64,000 bases of DNA from Leptolyngbya sp. PCC 7375 (GCF_000316115.1 NZ_JH993797.1:3272486-3336485), one strand, 5' to 3'. Shown: positions 26,784-36,761, counted from the first letter of the stretch. Translations and numbers: made by a program. Notes: generated by a model not told the origin, from the letters alone.

Positions 26784-27392
26784 ATGGTTCAGACAGTGTC
26801 TCAAATCATGTCGGTCACCGGTCGCGGTATTCCTCTCCTCGGAAATGACATTGATACCGATCGGATTATCCCGGCTCGCTTTCTTCGCTGTGTGACGTTC
26901 GACGGATTAGGAGAGAACGTTTTTGCCGACGATCGCGTCCAGGGTAACGGCACCCATTCATTTGATCAATCTCAGTATCAAAACGCCAAAATTTTGGTGG
27001 TAAATAGTAACTTTGGTTGTGGTTCGTCCCGTGAGCATGCACCTCAATCTATTATGCGCTGGGGCATCAGAGCGATCATTGGTGAAAGTTTTGCGGAAAT
27101 TTTTCTAGGCAATTGTGTTGCGATCGGTATGCCCTGCGCTACAGCTACCCCTGAGGTTGTTGCCCGCCTGCAAGCACTCATCGCAGAGTCTCCTGACAAG
27201 GAATTCTCTCTCGATTTGGAAAATCAGACTGTTGCTGGGGACAACTTTAGGGAGTCGGTCGCCATCAAGGAAGGCAATCGTCAAATGTTTATCAACGGCA
27301 CTTGGGATGCGTGCGGTCAACTGTTAAATCAAGCAGTGCAAATTAAGGCAACAGCTGCCAATCTTCCCTATGTCAACTGGGACAATGCATAG
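26784..27392 (+). CDS. leuD: 3-isopropylmalate dehydratase small subunit
   Basis: About 202 residues from ATG 26784, preferred over an upstream in-frame ATG at 26724 because AGGATAG lies just before it and homology begins there. It has GNDIDTDRIIPARFL and NFGCGSSREHAP, the swivel-domain substrate loop. It completes the LeuCD heterodimer. It lies divergent from the truncated PPOX gene and ends before a strong hairpin shared with convergent pyk. Confidence 0.95.
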   Translation: MVQTVSQIMSVTGRGIPLLGNDIDTDRIIPARFLRCVTFDGLGENVFADDRVQGNGTHSFDQSQYQNAKILVVNSNFGCGSSREHAPQSIMRWGIRAIIGESFAEIFLGNCVAIGMPCATATPEVVARLQALIAESPDKEFSLDLENQTVAGDNFRESVAIKEGNRQMFINGTWDACGQLLNQAVQIKATAANLPYVNWDNA

Positions 27393-27414
27393 GTAGTCCT
27401 AATTGAGGCAAGAA

Positions 27415-27456
27415 TAGGAATTGCTGTTACACGGTTTTGTGTAACAGCAATTCCTA
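27415..27456. terminator. Bidirectional terminator-like hairpin between leuD and pyk
   Basis: A perfect 18-bp stem (27415-27432 with 27439-27456) with a 6-base GGTTTT loop lies between two convergent genes. No long T-tract is present on either side. Confidence 0.75.
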
Positions 27457-27523
27457 GCAGCCCATATCCCCAATAAAAATGTCTGCTGTCAGCTCATGCC
27501 AAATCCGAATTCATTTGAGATGT

Positions 27524-29311
27524 CTAATATGCCATGGTCATCATCTCTCGGGGAGGAAGATTAGTGGCACCTGAGTTCACCACACCTCGTTTGGCATCCA
27601 CTGTGATGATGGTGCCATCGCGAATAATGCCGGTAGCATTGGTTACGCCCACTAAAACTGGAATACCAAGACGCAGACCAAGCACTGCTGCATGGCCTGT
27701 ATGACTCGGATCTTCAGTAATGATGCCGCCAGCGTGGCGAATGATATCAACGTAATCAGCACTAGTACTGGGAACAACCAAAATCTCACCAGGATTAAAG
27801 TTGCTCACAGCTAAGGCTTTGTTGACCACACGGGCTCGACCGCTGACTACCCCCTCACCAATGCCTTTGCCATGGCCTAACACAGCGGTCACTAACTCCA
27901 CTTTGATCAGGTCAGTGGACCCCGACACACCTTGCAAGGTGCCCGCAGTCATGACCACTAGATCACCGTCATGAAGTAACTCTTTTTCTTGGGCAACGTT
28001 GACTGCCGACTGGAAAGTTTGACTGCTAGAAGGTAGATCCACCACCAGCAAAGGTTTCACTCCCCATACCAACTGCAACCGACGAGCTACCTCAACATGG
28101 GGTGTGACTGCCAAAATAGGCGTTGGTGGCCGAAATTTGGAAACGTTACGAGCCGTTGCTCCGGTTTTGGTCAACGACATAATGGCTGCGGCATCCAGCT
28201 GAGAGGCAATCTGACCCACTGCCCGACTAATGGCATTGGGAATGGTACGACTGGTGGCGGCATCAGAGTCTCGAGCAATTTGCTCTCGTTCAGTTCGCAT
28301 GGCAATCTTGGCCATGGTAGCTACGGCTTCCACCGGATATTCACCCACCGCCGTTTCATTCGATAGCATCACAGCATCGGTGCCATCGAGAATAGCATTG
28401 GCGACATCGGAAACTTCTGCCCTGGTTGGCCGAGGATTGCTGACCATACTGTCGAGCATCTGAGTTGCGGTAATCACTGGAATACCCAGACGATTAGCAG
28501 TCGCAATCAGGCGCTTTTGCAGAATCGGGACATCTTCAGCTGGGAGCTCTACCCCTAAATCCCCCCGAGCCACCATCACACCATCAGACAGAGATAAAAT
28601 AGCCTCCATCTGCTCAATGGCCTCATGTTTCTCAATTTTGACAATGACGGGGACCCGCTTACCCGCGTTCGTGATGATCTCTTTAATCTCTAGAACATCT
28701 TGAGGATTGCGCACAAAACTTAGGGCAACCCAATCCACCCCCTGATCAAGGCCAAAGGCAAGGTCTACTTTGTCTTTTTCAGTCAGTGCCTTGATAGATA
28801 GATAAACCCCAGGGAAGTTAACGCCTTTACTGTTGGAAAGCTTGCCACCAACCACCACTTCACAGTGGAGTTCGCGCTTTTCCATGTCTTTGTCAACCAC
28901 CCGCATTTCCACCTTGCCGTCATCCAGCAGAATAATGGCACCGGTTGGCACTTCTTCTACGAGAGCTTCATAGGTGACCGAACTGATTTCCTCAGTACCC
29001 GGCAGTTGGCGACTAGTCAGGATAAAGCTATCGCCTGTTTTTAGGTGAATAGAACCCGCCTCAAACTTACCCAGGCGAATCTTGGGACCCTGAAGATCCT
29101 GTAGGATGCCAACGGGTTGATTAAGCTCGAACGAGATTTGGCGAATCAACCGAATATTGCGTTGATGATCGTCGTGAGTACCATGGGAAAAGTTGAGGCG
29201 CAGGGTAGTGGCCCCAGCTTCAATTAGCGATCGCAACGTTGCAGGATCCTGAGTAGCTGGACCAATGGTGGATACGATCTTAGTCCGACGCAGGGCGTGG
29301 CGCAGTGGCAT
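27524..29311 (-). CDS. pyk: Pyruvate kinase with C-terminal PEP-utiliser-like domain
   Basis: 595 residues, longer than the classical 470. The barrel has RRTKIVSTIGPAT, LRLNFSHG, VKIEKHEAI (Mg/K binding) and VMVARGDLGVELP. A standard C-domain follows to about 475. The last 110 residues match the PEP-utiliser mobile domain (GEILVVPSTSADY, GIITEDPSHTGHAAVLG) found in the long cyanobacterial and Bacillus enzymes. It converts PEP and ADP to pyruvate and ATP. Divergent from crtR; a HIP1 site lies near its 5' end. Confidence 0.96.
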   Translation of the reverse strand: MPLRHALRRTKIVSTIGPATQDPATLRSLIEAGATTLRLNFSHGTHDDHQRNIRLIRQISFELNQPVGILQDLQGPKIRLGKFEAGSIHLKTGDSFILTSRQLPGTEEISSVTYEALVEEVPTGAIILLDDGKVEMRVVDKDMEKRELHCEVVVGGKLSNSKGVNFPGVYLSIKALTEKDKVDLAFGLDQGVDWVALSFVRNPQDVLEIKEIITNAGKRVPVIVKIEKHEAIEQMEAILSLSDGVMVARGDLGVELPAEDVPILQKRLIATANRLGIPVITATQMLDSMVSNPRPTRAEVSDVANAILDGTDAVMLSNETAVGEYPVEAVATMAKIAMRTEREQIARDSDAATSRTIPNAISRAVGQIASQLDAAAIMSLTKTGATARNVSKFRPPTPILAVTPHVEVARRLQLVWGVKPLLVVDLPSSSQTFQSAVNVAQEKELLHDGDLVVMTAGTLQGVSGSTDLIKVELVTAVLGHGKGIGEGVVSGRARVVNKALAVSNFNPGEILVVPSTSADYVDIIRHAGGIITEDPSHTGHAAVLGLRLGIPVLVGVTNATGIIRDGTIITVDAKRGVVNSGATNLPPREMMTMAY

Positions 29312-29702
29312 AGTGCTTTATCCGTGGGCTAGCCGATAGTGGGTTAGTTAACACCCAATTTAAACCTTCCGTTCTACTCGACGAAAAACAGTGGTTTTGG
29401 ATGTAAACATGTGTTAACAAACCACCGGATAGTATCATGCCAGGGCTCGATTGTGCTTCAAAAACCCTTGAATTCTATGGTTAAAGCCTACCTCAAAGCT
29501 TAGAGACTCAATCCTTTCTTAGACTCTCCAACGATGTTGGCTAGACAACCGCCAGAAAAAATGTTGGCAATGATTATCAGGCAGTAAGTTATTTTGAGTC
29601 AGATTGGAAAGTGTTAAGCAGTAAATGAGATAACGTCACAAAACTTTATTATCACCTCTAGGTAGCGTATACTTCGAAACATAGGTGTGAAGGAGTATTA
29701 CT
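29312..29702. other. Divergent promoter region between pyk and crtR
   Basis: 391 bases with no gene. It serves both genes. AAGGAG at 29691-29696 is the crtR ribosome site. No regulator site is clear enough to name. Confidence 0.55.
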
Positions 29703-30596
29703 GTGGTTTCGGTGCCAACACATCCTTCGGCAGTACTTAGACGAGTACCCAAGGATCTTTTAGACGCGGATGGTGGTGTTAGCCCAGACTTACTCATATT
29801 CGTAGGAGCAGTCCTATTGGTGACTATCGCTACGTTTGGGTATTTTGCCTGGAGCTTTCCCCACTGGATTTGTTTTGTTTTAAACACGGTGGGTTTACAC
29901 CTAGTGGGAACGGTTATTCATGATGCATCCCACAATTCAGCCCACAGCAACCGCATTATCAATGCGGTTTTAGGTCATGGCAGCGCATTAATGCTGGGTT
30001 TTACATTCCCCGTGTTTACACGGGTACATCTACAGCACCATGCCAATGTCAATGATCCGGAAAATGATCCGGATCATTTTGTATCTACCTGCGGTCCTTT
30101 GTTGCTGATTGCACCGCGTTTTTTTTACCATGAGATTTACTTTTTCCAGCGACGACTGTGGAAGAAGTACGAGTTACTGGAGTGGTTTTTGAGCCGTCTA
30201 GTCGTAGGGGGTCTAATTTACTCCGCCTATCGCTTTGGCTTTTTGAACTACTTTGCAAACTATTGGTTTGCACCAGCCTTGGTTGTAGGCGTGGCTTTAG
30301 GGCTATTCTTCGACTATTTGCCCCATCGTCCCTTTGAGGAAAAAAATAGATGGAAGAATGCACGGGTTTACCCTAGTCGGCTGTTGAATGTGCTGATTAT
30401 GGGTCAGAATTATCACCTGGTGCATCATTTATGGCCATCCATACCTTGGTATAAATACCAGCCTGCTTATGAGGTGATGAAGCCTCTGTTAGACGAAAAG
30501 GGGGCTCCCCAATCATTAGGGCTGCATCACCGCAAAGACTTCTGGGGATTTGTTTATGACATCTTTTTAGGCATTCGCTTGCACCACAAGAAGTAG
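29703..30596 (+). CDS. crtR: Beta-carotene hydroxylase
   Basis: 297 residues, starting at GTG 29703 seven bases after AAGGAG. The membrane di-iron fatty-acid-hydroxylase/desaturase fold shows three histidine boxes: HDASHNSAH (73-81), HLQHH (109-113) and HLVHH (near 227). Hydrophobic pairs lie between them. It hydroxylates beta-ionone rings to make zeaxanthin and related xanthophylls in cyanobacterial membranes. Sequence and box spacing match CrtR rather than CrtZ. Confidence 0.95.
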   Translation: MVSVPTHPSAVLRRVPKDLLDADGGVSPDLLIFVGAVLLVTIATFGYFAWSFPHWICFVLNTVGLHLVGTVIHDASHNSAHSNRIINAVLGHGSALMLGFTFPVFTRVHLQHHANVNDPENDPDHFVSTCGPLLLIAPRFFYHEIYFFQRRLWKKYELLEWFLSRLVVGGLIYSAYRFGFLNYFANYWFAPALVVGVALGLFFDYLPHRPFEEKNRWKNARVYPSRLLNVLIMGQNYHLVHHLWPSIPWYKYQPAYEVMKPLLDEKGAPQSLGLHHRKDFWGFVYDIFLGIRLHHKK

Positions 30597-30657
30597 CGAT
30601 GGGCGCATCATAACGATGGGCGCACTAGATAGATAAAAAGTTCTTTGCATGTTTTAC

Positions 30658-30693
30658 ATAAAGGGTTTCCAGCCATGGCTGGAAACCCTTTAT
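30658..30693. terminator. 36-bp perfect palindrome between crtR and aroH
   Basis: The 18-base half ATAAAGGGTTTCCAGCCA is followed directly by its exact complement, centred on CCATGG. It lies between convergent genes and is a likely bidirectional terminator. It shares its CCATGG centre with the dispersed palindromes at 45671 and 57441. Confidence 0.8.
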
Positions 30694-30747
30694 AATAGCT
30701 TATTTCTGATTTATGATAGCCCCCTATATCAAGTTATCGAATGCTCA

Positions 30748-31161
30748 CTATTGAGCATGGGCTGAGGTGCTGACACTGGACCAATCAGGGCGCAAACCAC
30801 TGGCTCCTCGCAGGTAAGGATGATAGATATCGGCTTTAGGAATAGTCATGTAAGCATGGATCAAAAAACGAATGCACATGGGCAAGCTACCAGACACCTG
30901 CATATGCTGCACATCTAGCAAAGGAACAGTATCCCAGTCAGGGCGCTGCCGTGCGATCGCAGCTGGAAAAATTGCATCCAAATCAGACGTCACTGAAAAC
31001 GTAACGCTGATCATAGAATCAGGTGTAATTGGATTTTTGGCTTCCAAGGCGTCGAGTAGTTCAGTGACTGCATCTGCGATCACAGCTATTGAATTCTCAG
31101 GTACGGTAGTCGCACCTCGAATGGCACGCACTCGCCAGTCACCGATCTCTCCTTGCTGCAT
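30748..31161 (-). CDS. aroH: Chorismate mutase, AroH type
   Basis: 137 residues. RVRAIRGATTVPENS near the N-terminus supplies the active-site Arg region, followed by ISVTFSVTSDLDAIFPA and VPLLDVQHMQVSGSLPMCIR. This pattern is that of the trimeric AroH fold (as in Bacillus), unrelated to AroQ enzymes. It converts chorismate to prephenate for Phe and Tyr synthesis. The sppA gene follows upstream on the same strand with a gap of about 90 bases. Confidence 0.93.
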   Translation of the reverse strand: MQQGEIGDWRVRAIRGATTVPENSIAVIADAVTELLDALEAKNPITPDSMISVTFSVTSDLDAIFPAAIARQRPDWDTVPLLDVQHMQVSGSLPMCIRFLIHAYMTIPKADIYHPYLRGASGLRPDWSSVSTSAHAQ

Positions 31162-31253
31162 GTTGCCTATCCCTTGTACATTGCATGGCTGGCTCGCACC
31201 ACCCCCTTAGATAGAGTAGCCTTTTCTAGGTCTGCTAGAAATCCATGCCCAGA

Positions 31254-32120
31254 TTATCCCCCAAACGGACCAGGCAATGTATTGCCTGGCGCTTGATAGA
31301 GCCATAGGGGGACCCCTTGATAGGCAAGTTCAAACTCTAACCATCCCTGCATCCGAGGACTCATCCAAGGAACCGTCGCCTGACTATTACCCGGCAATAG
31401 CTTATTCCACAACGGCTTACGCTCTTCAATGTTATAAATTTCAACCTTCTCTGGGTCCAAATCAGCGAGTTCAGCCGCCCACTGCTTGGCGTCAGCTTCT
31501 GTACCCACCCGATCGACTACACCTAATTCCAGAGCCTGGGCACCGGTGAAAATACGTCCATCTGCAAAACTGCGAACGACATCTTCATCTAAGTTACGTG
31601 CAGTCGCTACCGTCGACACAAACTGTCCGTAACTGACATCAATCAGCTCTTGTAAAATTTTCTGCTCAGGTTGAGTCAGCTCTCGATCAAAGGACAAAAT
31701 ATCTTTGTAGGGGCCAGACTTGATCACCTTGAATGACACCCCAACCTTATCGAGCAAGCGCTCCAAGTTATTTCCCCGTAGAATAACGCCAATACTGCCA
31801 GTAATTGTGCCGGGATTAGTCACAATATGCTGAGCACCCATGCCAATGTAGACACCACCAGAAGCAGAAATATTGCCAAAACTAGCGACAATTTTGACGG
31901 TTTCCTGGAGTTTTTTTAACGCACTATAAATCTCTTGAGAATCGCCCACTGTGCCGCCTGGGCTATCGATACGCAGCAACAGTGCCGGAAATTTCTTCTC
32001 TTTGACCTCTTCAAGGGCCTCCAATACTCGCTTCCGAGTTCCACCTGCAATTGCTCCAGAAATTTCGATACGGGCAATCTGTTTACGGAAACGTGGCTTG
32101 AATGGCCAAATCATAGACAT
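31254..32120 (-). CDS. sppA: Signal peptide peptidase SppA, short form
   Basis: 288 residues. It is a single S49 domain with RIDSPGGTVGDSQEI, NISASGGVYIGMGA (nucleophile Ser near 87) and KSGPYKDILSFDREL (Lys near 139 as general base). The Ser-Lys dyad is intact. No clear signal or membrane helix is visible, unlike the long Escherichia form. It degrades cleaved signal peptides; cyanobacterial relatives are also linked to thylakoid protein turnover. Confidence 0.92.
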   Translation of the reverse strand: MSMIWPFKPRFRKQIARIEISGAIAGGTRKRVLEALEEVKEKKFPALLLRIDSPGGTVGDSQEIYSALKKLQETVKIVASFGNISASGGVYIGMGAQHIVTNPGTITGSIGVILRGNNLERLLDKVGVSFKVIKSGPYKDILSFDRELTQPEQKILQELIDVSYGQFVSTVATARNLDEDVVRSFADGRIFTGAQALELGVVDRVGTEADAKQWAAELADLDPEKVEIYNIEERKPLWNKLLPGNSQATVPWMSPRMQGWLEFELAYQGVPLWLYQAPGNTLPGPFGG

Positions 32121-32296
32121 TAACTGAATAAACGACGAACGTTCAGATGATTACTATAACCCCCTGCCGTAGGCTATTACAGCTTGATAATATCGAAAAA
32201 TCACTCAACAGCTTTGCAGGGAACGCCATCAGAACTTAACATAACTTTATAGTAAGGAACGTAGTTTTTCAGTCTCACCCATTCTTTCCCCGCTGC

Positions 32297-33415
32297 ATGG
32301 CATCCCCCTTCAACCAGGAAAATACACCAGCCCTAATTTTGATTGCCCCCTTCTTTTTGTGGGGTACGGCCATGGTGGCAATGAAGGGGGTGATTGACAC
32401 GACTAGTCCTTTATTTCTAGCCACATTACGATTAATGCCCGCTGGCATACTGGTCCTAATGGTGGCGGCGATTTTAGGACGTAAACAACCGCAAAGCTGG
32501 CAGGGATGGGCGTGGATAGGGGGCTTTGCATTAGTCGACGGCACCCTATTTCAAGGTTTTTTAGCCGAAGGATTACAGCGCACAGGGGCCGGTCTTGGAT
32601 CGGTCATGATCGACTCTCAACCCATTGCAGTTGCCTTAATGGCTCGTTTCCTATTCAAAGAAATCGTTGGTCCTTTGGGATGGATCGGTTTGATATTAGG
32701 CATTCTTGGCATTAGCCTACTCGGCTTACCCGACGAATGGATTCTTCGTGCAGTCTCAGGTGTGTCGACTGGTTTTACCACCGGTCACTGGCCCACCCAG
32801 ACAGAGGTTTTTGGCAATCAGTTACCCATCGGTCAAGAGTTAATCACAATCCTGTTAGGGCATGGGGAGTGGTTAATGCTATTGGCAGCGTTGTCAATGG
32901 CGGTAGGGACAGTCATGATTGCCTATGTTTCTCGCCATGTAGATCCAGTAGTTGCCACTGGCTGGCATATGATCCTGGGTGGTATTCCCCTATTAGGCCT
33001 CTCTGCCTATACTGAAGTCAATCAGTGGCAAGGTATTACCATCACTGGGTGGTTAGCAATTCTTTATGCCACGGTGTTTGGTAGTGCCATTGCCTATGGC
33101 ATCTTTTTCTACCTTGCCGCCAAGGGCAATCTCACAAGTCTGAGTGCCCTGACATTTCTAACCCCCGTATTTGCACTGACGTTTAGCACATCACTACTGT
33201 CAGAAAATCTCAGTACTGTTCAATGGACCGGGGTTGGATTTACGCTCATTAGTATCTATCTAGTTAATCAACGGGACGTCATTACCCAGGTACTAGTCAA
33301 CATATTAACGGGGCCATCCGTCATAGGTTTGGCCAAAGCCATTAACCCTGAGCTAGCAAAATCCATGGAAGCCTGGCTCTACTCCCAAGGGGGTGTGGAC
33401 CCGTCCTCGGATTAA
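32297..33415 (+). CDS. EamA/DMT-family transporter
   Basis: 372 residues with about ten hydrophobic helices in two EamA repeats (about 12-140 and 195-330). Repeat one contains FFLWGTAMVAMKGVID and repeat two contains AILYATVFGSAIAYGIFFYL. A soluble C-terminal tail of about 45 residues is unusual. Family members export amino acids or other metabolites across the inner membrane; the substrate is unknown. Confidence 0.85.
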   Translation: MASPFNQENTPALILIAPFFLWGTAMVAMKGVIDTTSPLFLATLRLMPAGILVLMVAAILGRKQPQSWQGWAWIGGFALVDGTLFQGFLAEGLQRTGAGLGSVMIDSQPIAVALMARFLFKEIVGPLGWIGLILGILGISLLGLPDEWILRAVSGVSTGFTTGHWPTQTEVFGNQLPIGQELITILLGHGEWLMLLAALSMAVGTVMIAYVSRHVDPVVATGWHMILGGIPLLGLSAYTEVNQWQGITITGWLAILYATVFGSAIAYGIFFYLAAKGNLTSLSALTFLTPVFALTFSTSLLSENLSTVQWTGVGFTLISIYLVNQRDVITQVLVNILTGPSVIGLAKAINPELAKSMEAWLYSQGGVDPSSD

Positions 33416-33985
33416 GCATTATTACCATAGAGTGAAGCCCACAAGACCTTAACCACATCTGGTCTTCACATAGGTTGACCACATACTAAGAACTCTTGAT
33501 AAATCAGCTCTTAGATTACTCGGTTATTTAGGTTAGTATTGGCTGCAAGCTGTCGAAACCTATTGCGATAGCAAACGTCTCACATCAGTTGAGGTTTTTG
33601 CGACTCGATTGCTCTATTTTCTGGGGCTTTGAGGATTTTATATCACGTTGACGGGGCCAGAGCGAATGCTCTGACGACTGCAAGCTCAGCCAAAATTTTT
33701 AGGAACTTGGGCACATTTAAGCCATGGACTTGAACATGGCAACCCAAAATTTGGGTAAAGTTAGGAGAAAGTGCGGTGCTATTGCCGTCGGCTAGAGCGG
33801 TAATTTAATTCTTACAGGCTTCTACATGGCGATGCCATGGTGTTTTAATCACTTGTTAAGAAGCTCTTTCAAGATCAGAACGACCTGGTTGTGATATGGA
33901 TTCAGCAGGAATCTGCCATTCAAAGCATTGAATAGTCGGTCTGTGCCGTGAACAGAGTGACGCAGGTACTGGATACTAAACTGAT
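33416..33985. other. 570-base intergenic region
   Basis: No supported gene or RNA. Small hairpins occur (for example CAGAGC/GCTCTG near 33658). The distal part should contain the promoter of the PG-binding/HEAT gene. Confidence 0.45.
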
Positions 33986-35410
33986 ATGATTTGGCGCTCT
34001 ACTCTAGTATTTTTAACAAGTCTGACAGCTTTCACGCTATCTGTGACAAGTCTGCAAGCCAAAGGTAGTCCCTCACTGATAGCGCAGTCTTCGAGCGTTA
34101 ACCCAGATGCGGCGGTCAACACAGGTGAGCAAACTCCTGATTTTCGCAATAACTCCTCCAACTCTCCATTAGAAGGTGCTACTTCTGAGGAGCAGAAAGA
34201 GGAAATCAAGGCTTTACAGCAGGAGCTTAAAGATCGCGGCTATTACAATGGGCCCATTGACGGTATTTATGGCCCCGTTACCGCTGCGGCTATTGAAAAA
34301 TTACGTGGACAGCAAAGTGAACAATCTGATGCTGCACCGCGCCTGTTTTCACAATCTGCTGTAATCGAAGCATCTGCCGACCCTGAAGCATCGGATGCGG
34401 CTGAGCCAGATGCTGAAGATAGCGCTGTAGGCACTCCAGAAGGCGAAGCAAATTCTGTTCGCATCAACGCAGAGAACGCAACGGTAGACGGAGAAGAAAT
34501 CACTATCGGTGATGAAGTTTCACCGGAAACAGGCATCAACAGTGAGGCTCCGAATACGCCTCCTGTAACATCTGCCCCTACTGCGACGACTCAGCCTGAG
34601 CCATCGCCAGGCTTGGGTAGGCTATTGTGGCCGGGCTTAGCGCTCATTGCAGCCCTCGGCAGTTTTGGCATCGGTTTTGTCCTGTCTAATCGGACCCAAT
34701 CCACTGGTGACGATGAGCAAGATGCCCCCTGGGGAGCCGTCCCTAAAGAAGTCTCCCAGCCGACAACAGCTAATACGTCTTTGAATGGTCATACGACGGC
34801 TAATGGCACTGGCTCTGCGGCAGATGTAAATCATCTCGTTACGCCACAGCCTCCTAGTGAAGTCAACAATAGCTTGCCGGTCGTGTCTAGCCCCGTGAGC
34901 GCGACTACTCGCCTGGCAAAAGTCGATGTAATTGATGAGCTCGTGGCCAATTTGCAGGTGGCCGATCCAAGCAAGCGTCGCAAGGCCATTTGGGAACTGG
35001 GTCAACGAGGCAATTCCTCTGCTGTGCAACACCTGGTAAATAGCATGGTAGATGCGGACTCCAAAGAAAAGAGTCTGATTCTGGCAGCACTTTCAGAAAT
35101 TGGCATTCGTTCTTTGAAACCGATGAATCGCGCCCTTGCGATCGCACTACAGGACGATAATCCGGATGTGCGCAAGAATGCGATTCGCGATTTAACTCGT
35201 GTCTATGATTTGGTCACTCAGGTTAGTCAAATGTTGGGCCATGCCACCGAAGATGAAGATGCAGAAGTCCGTCGCACAGCGGAGTGGGCTTTGGAGCAGC
35301 TGAATCGTATTCGTGAAGCTCCTAAGATGCAATCATCCTTAAATACGCTGGAAGCTTCGCGGGCCACTCCAGAGCTGCTGCCCGATGAGGTGGAAAATAT
35401 AACTAATTAG
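33986..35410 (+). CDS. Peptidoglycan-binding domain plus HEAT-repeat membrane protein
   Basis: 474 residues. An N-terminal hydrophobic segment (signal or anchor) is followed by a PG_binding_1 domain (IKALQQELKDRGYYNGPIDG and IYGPVTAAAIEKL, about 72-108). Next is an acidic low-complexity linker rich in Ala, Glu and Thr, a single transmembrane helix near 210-230, and C-terminal HEAT/PBS-lyase-like repeats (about 310-440: DPSKRRKAIWELGQRGNSS, DDNPDVRKNAIRDLTRVYD). By topology the PG domain would face the periplasm and HEAT repeats the cytosol. It may link the wall to a cytoplasmic partner; function is unassigned. Confidence 0.8.
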   Translation: MIWRSTLVFLTSLTAFTLSVTSLQAKGSPSLIAQSSSVNPDAAVNTGEQTPDFRNNSSNSPLEGATSEEQKEEIKALQQELKDRGYYNGPIDGIYGPVTAAAIEKLRGQQSEQSDAAPRLFSQSAVIEASADPEASDAAEPDAEDSAVGTPEGEANSVRINAENATVDGEEITIGDEVSPETGINSEAPNTPPVTSAPTATTQPEPSPGLGRLLWPGLALIAALGSFGIGFVLSNRTQSTGDDEQDAPWGAVPKEVSQPTTANTSLNGHTTANGTGSAADVNHLVTPQPPSEVNNSLPVVSSPVSATTRLAKVDVIDELVANLQVADPSKRRKAIWELGQRGNSSAVQHLVNSMVDADSKEKSLILAALSEIGIRSLKPMNRALAIALQDDNPDVRKNAIRDLTRVYDLVTQVSQMLGHATEDEDAEVRRTAEWALEQLNRIREAPKMQSSLNTLEASRATPELLPDEVENITN

Positions 35411-35564
35411 GCAGGCAGGAGCCAATTGGTTTGCCTTGAAGCCTAGCTATGTAGGCAAATCTATATTGTATCCAGCCCAAAATCTATCCACAAATACTAG
35501 AAGTCAGTGAGTTGATCAAGCAGCACCCATAGTAGGGTCATAGGGCTGAGTTGACGCAGTTGCC

Positions 35565-36638
35565 ATGGCACGGTGCTTAAGATTACTATTTGTATCCACT
35601 CCCGTAGGACCCCTAGGTTCAGGTCTAGGGGGCGGTGTTGAGCTGACAATAGTCAATCTAGTCAAAGCCTTGACCCAGCAAGGTCATCATATTGCGATCG
35701 CAGCGCCCGACAATTCCCAGATCGAGGGAGCGCAGCTGATCCAAGTTCCTGGTGCCCTACAGTCCACAGCCCACACCCAGGGGCGCGATACACCGGCCAT
35801 CATGGTAGAGAATGCGGTTTTAGCTAACCAATGGACCTACGCACGTCAAGTGCAGCAGAGCTACGACCTGATTGTGAACTTCGCCTACGATTGGCTGCCT
35901 TTTTACCTTACGCCGTTTTTTGATACCCCCATTGCCCACTTTGTCAGCATGGGCTCCCTCAGCGGCATCATGGATCAGGCCGTGGTCGACATCAATACTA
36001 AATTTCCCGGCACCTTGGGGGCCTACACCCAAACCCAAACTGATACCTTCCCTGGTGGCCTGACCTGGGAAATTCTTAGCAGCGCCATTGACCTACAGCA
36101 GTACAGCTATTGCGACACACCAGAGCCTGAGTTGGCATGGTTAGGGCGTATTTCACCAGAGAAAGGGCTGGAAGATGCCGTTGCCGCTGTCCAGGAAACG
36201 CAAACTCCCCTGAAAATTTTAGGTAAGCTGGAAAACCCAGAGTACTGGGATACCATCCAGCGTGCCTATCCCAATGCACCGATTGACTACCTGGGCTTTG
36301 TCAACACTCAGCAGCTACAGTCAATTGTCCGTCGCTGTCGAGGGTTACTGATGACACCTCGCTGGGTAGAAGCCTTTGGTAATGTAGCTATTGAAGCCTT
36401 AGCGTGTGGCGTCCCTGTAGTTGCCTATCGTCGCGGCGGTCCTGCCGAAATTATCGACCATGGTCAAACGGGCTGGTTAGTCGAGCCTGATAATGTCGCA
36501 GGTCTAGTCAATGGTATCGAACAGCTTGACCACATCGACCGTCGCGACTGCCGCCAGCAAGCAGAAATGAAATATTCTTTAGCCGCCCTCGGCAAACGTT
36601 TTGAACACTGGTTTGAAGCGATCATTAAGACAGCCTAA
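35565..36638 (+). CDS. GT4-family glycosyltransferase
   Basis: 357 residues. N-terminal glycine-rich segment GPLGSGLGGGVELTIVNLV is the acceptor-side loop. The C-terminal lobe has AWLGRISPEKGLEDAV and VEAFGNVAIEALACGVPVVA with the E-x7-E motif. Such enzymes add hexoses to lipids, polysaccharides or small metabolites using nucleotide sugars. It stands alone rather than inside the glycan cluster; two HIP1 sites nearby indicate a resident core gene. Confidence 0.87.
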   Translation: MARCLRLLFVSTPVGPLGSGLGGGVELTIVNLVKALTQQGHHIAIAAPDNSQIEGAQLIQVPGALQSTAHTQGRDTPAIMVENAVLANQWTYARQVQQSYDLIVNFAYDWLPFYLTPFFDTPIAHFVSMGSLSGIMDQAVVDINTKFPGTLGAYTQTQTDTFPGGLTWEILSSAIDLQQYSYCDTPEPELAWLGRISPEKGLEDAVAAVQETQTPLKILGKLENPEYWDTIQRAYPNAPIDYLGFVNTQQLQSIVRRCRGLLMTPRWVEAFGNVAIEALACGVPVVAYRRGGPAEIIDHGQTGWLVEPDNVAGLVNGIEQLDHIDRRDCRQQAEMKYSLAALGKRFEHWFEAIIKTA

Positions 36639-36761
36639 CTTAGGACACCTTTATGGGGTCTAATACGTTTTGCTCCTTAGCTGGGGCAGATACAACCACG
36701 GACCTAGGTATCTGTCTCGGCTCTACTACCTGCTCCTGTTGCTTACCCTTACCCGTTGCCC

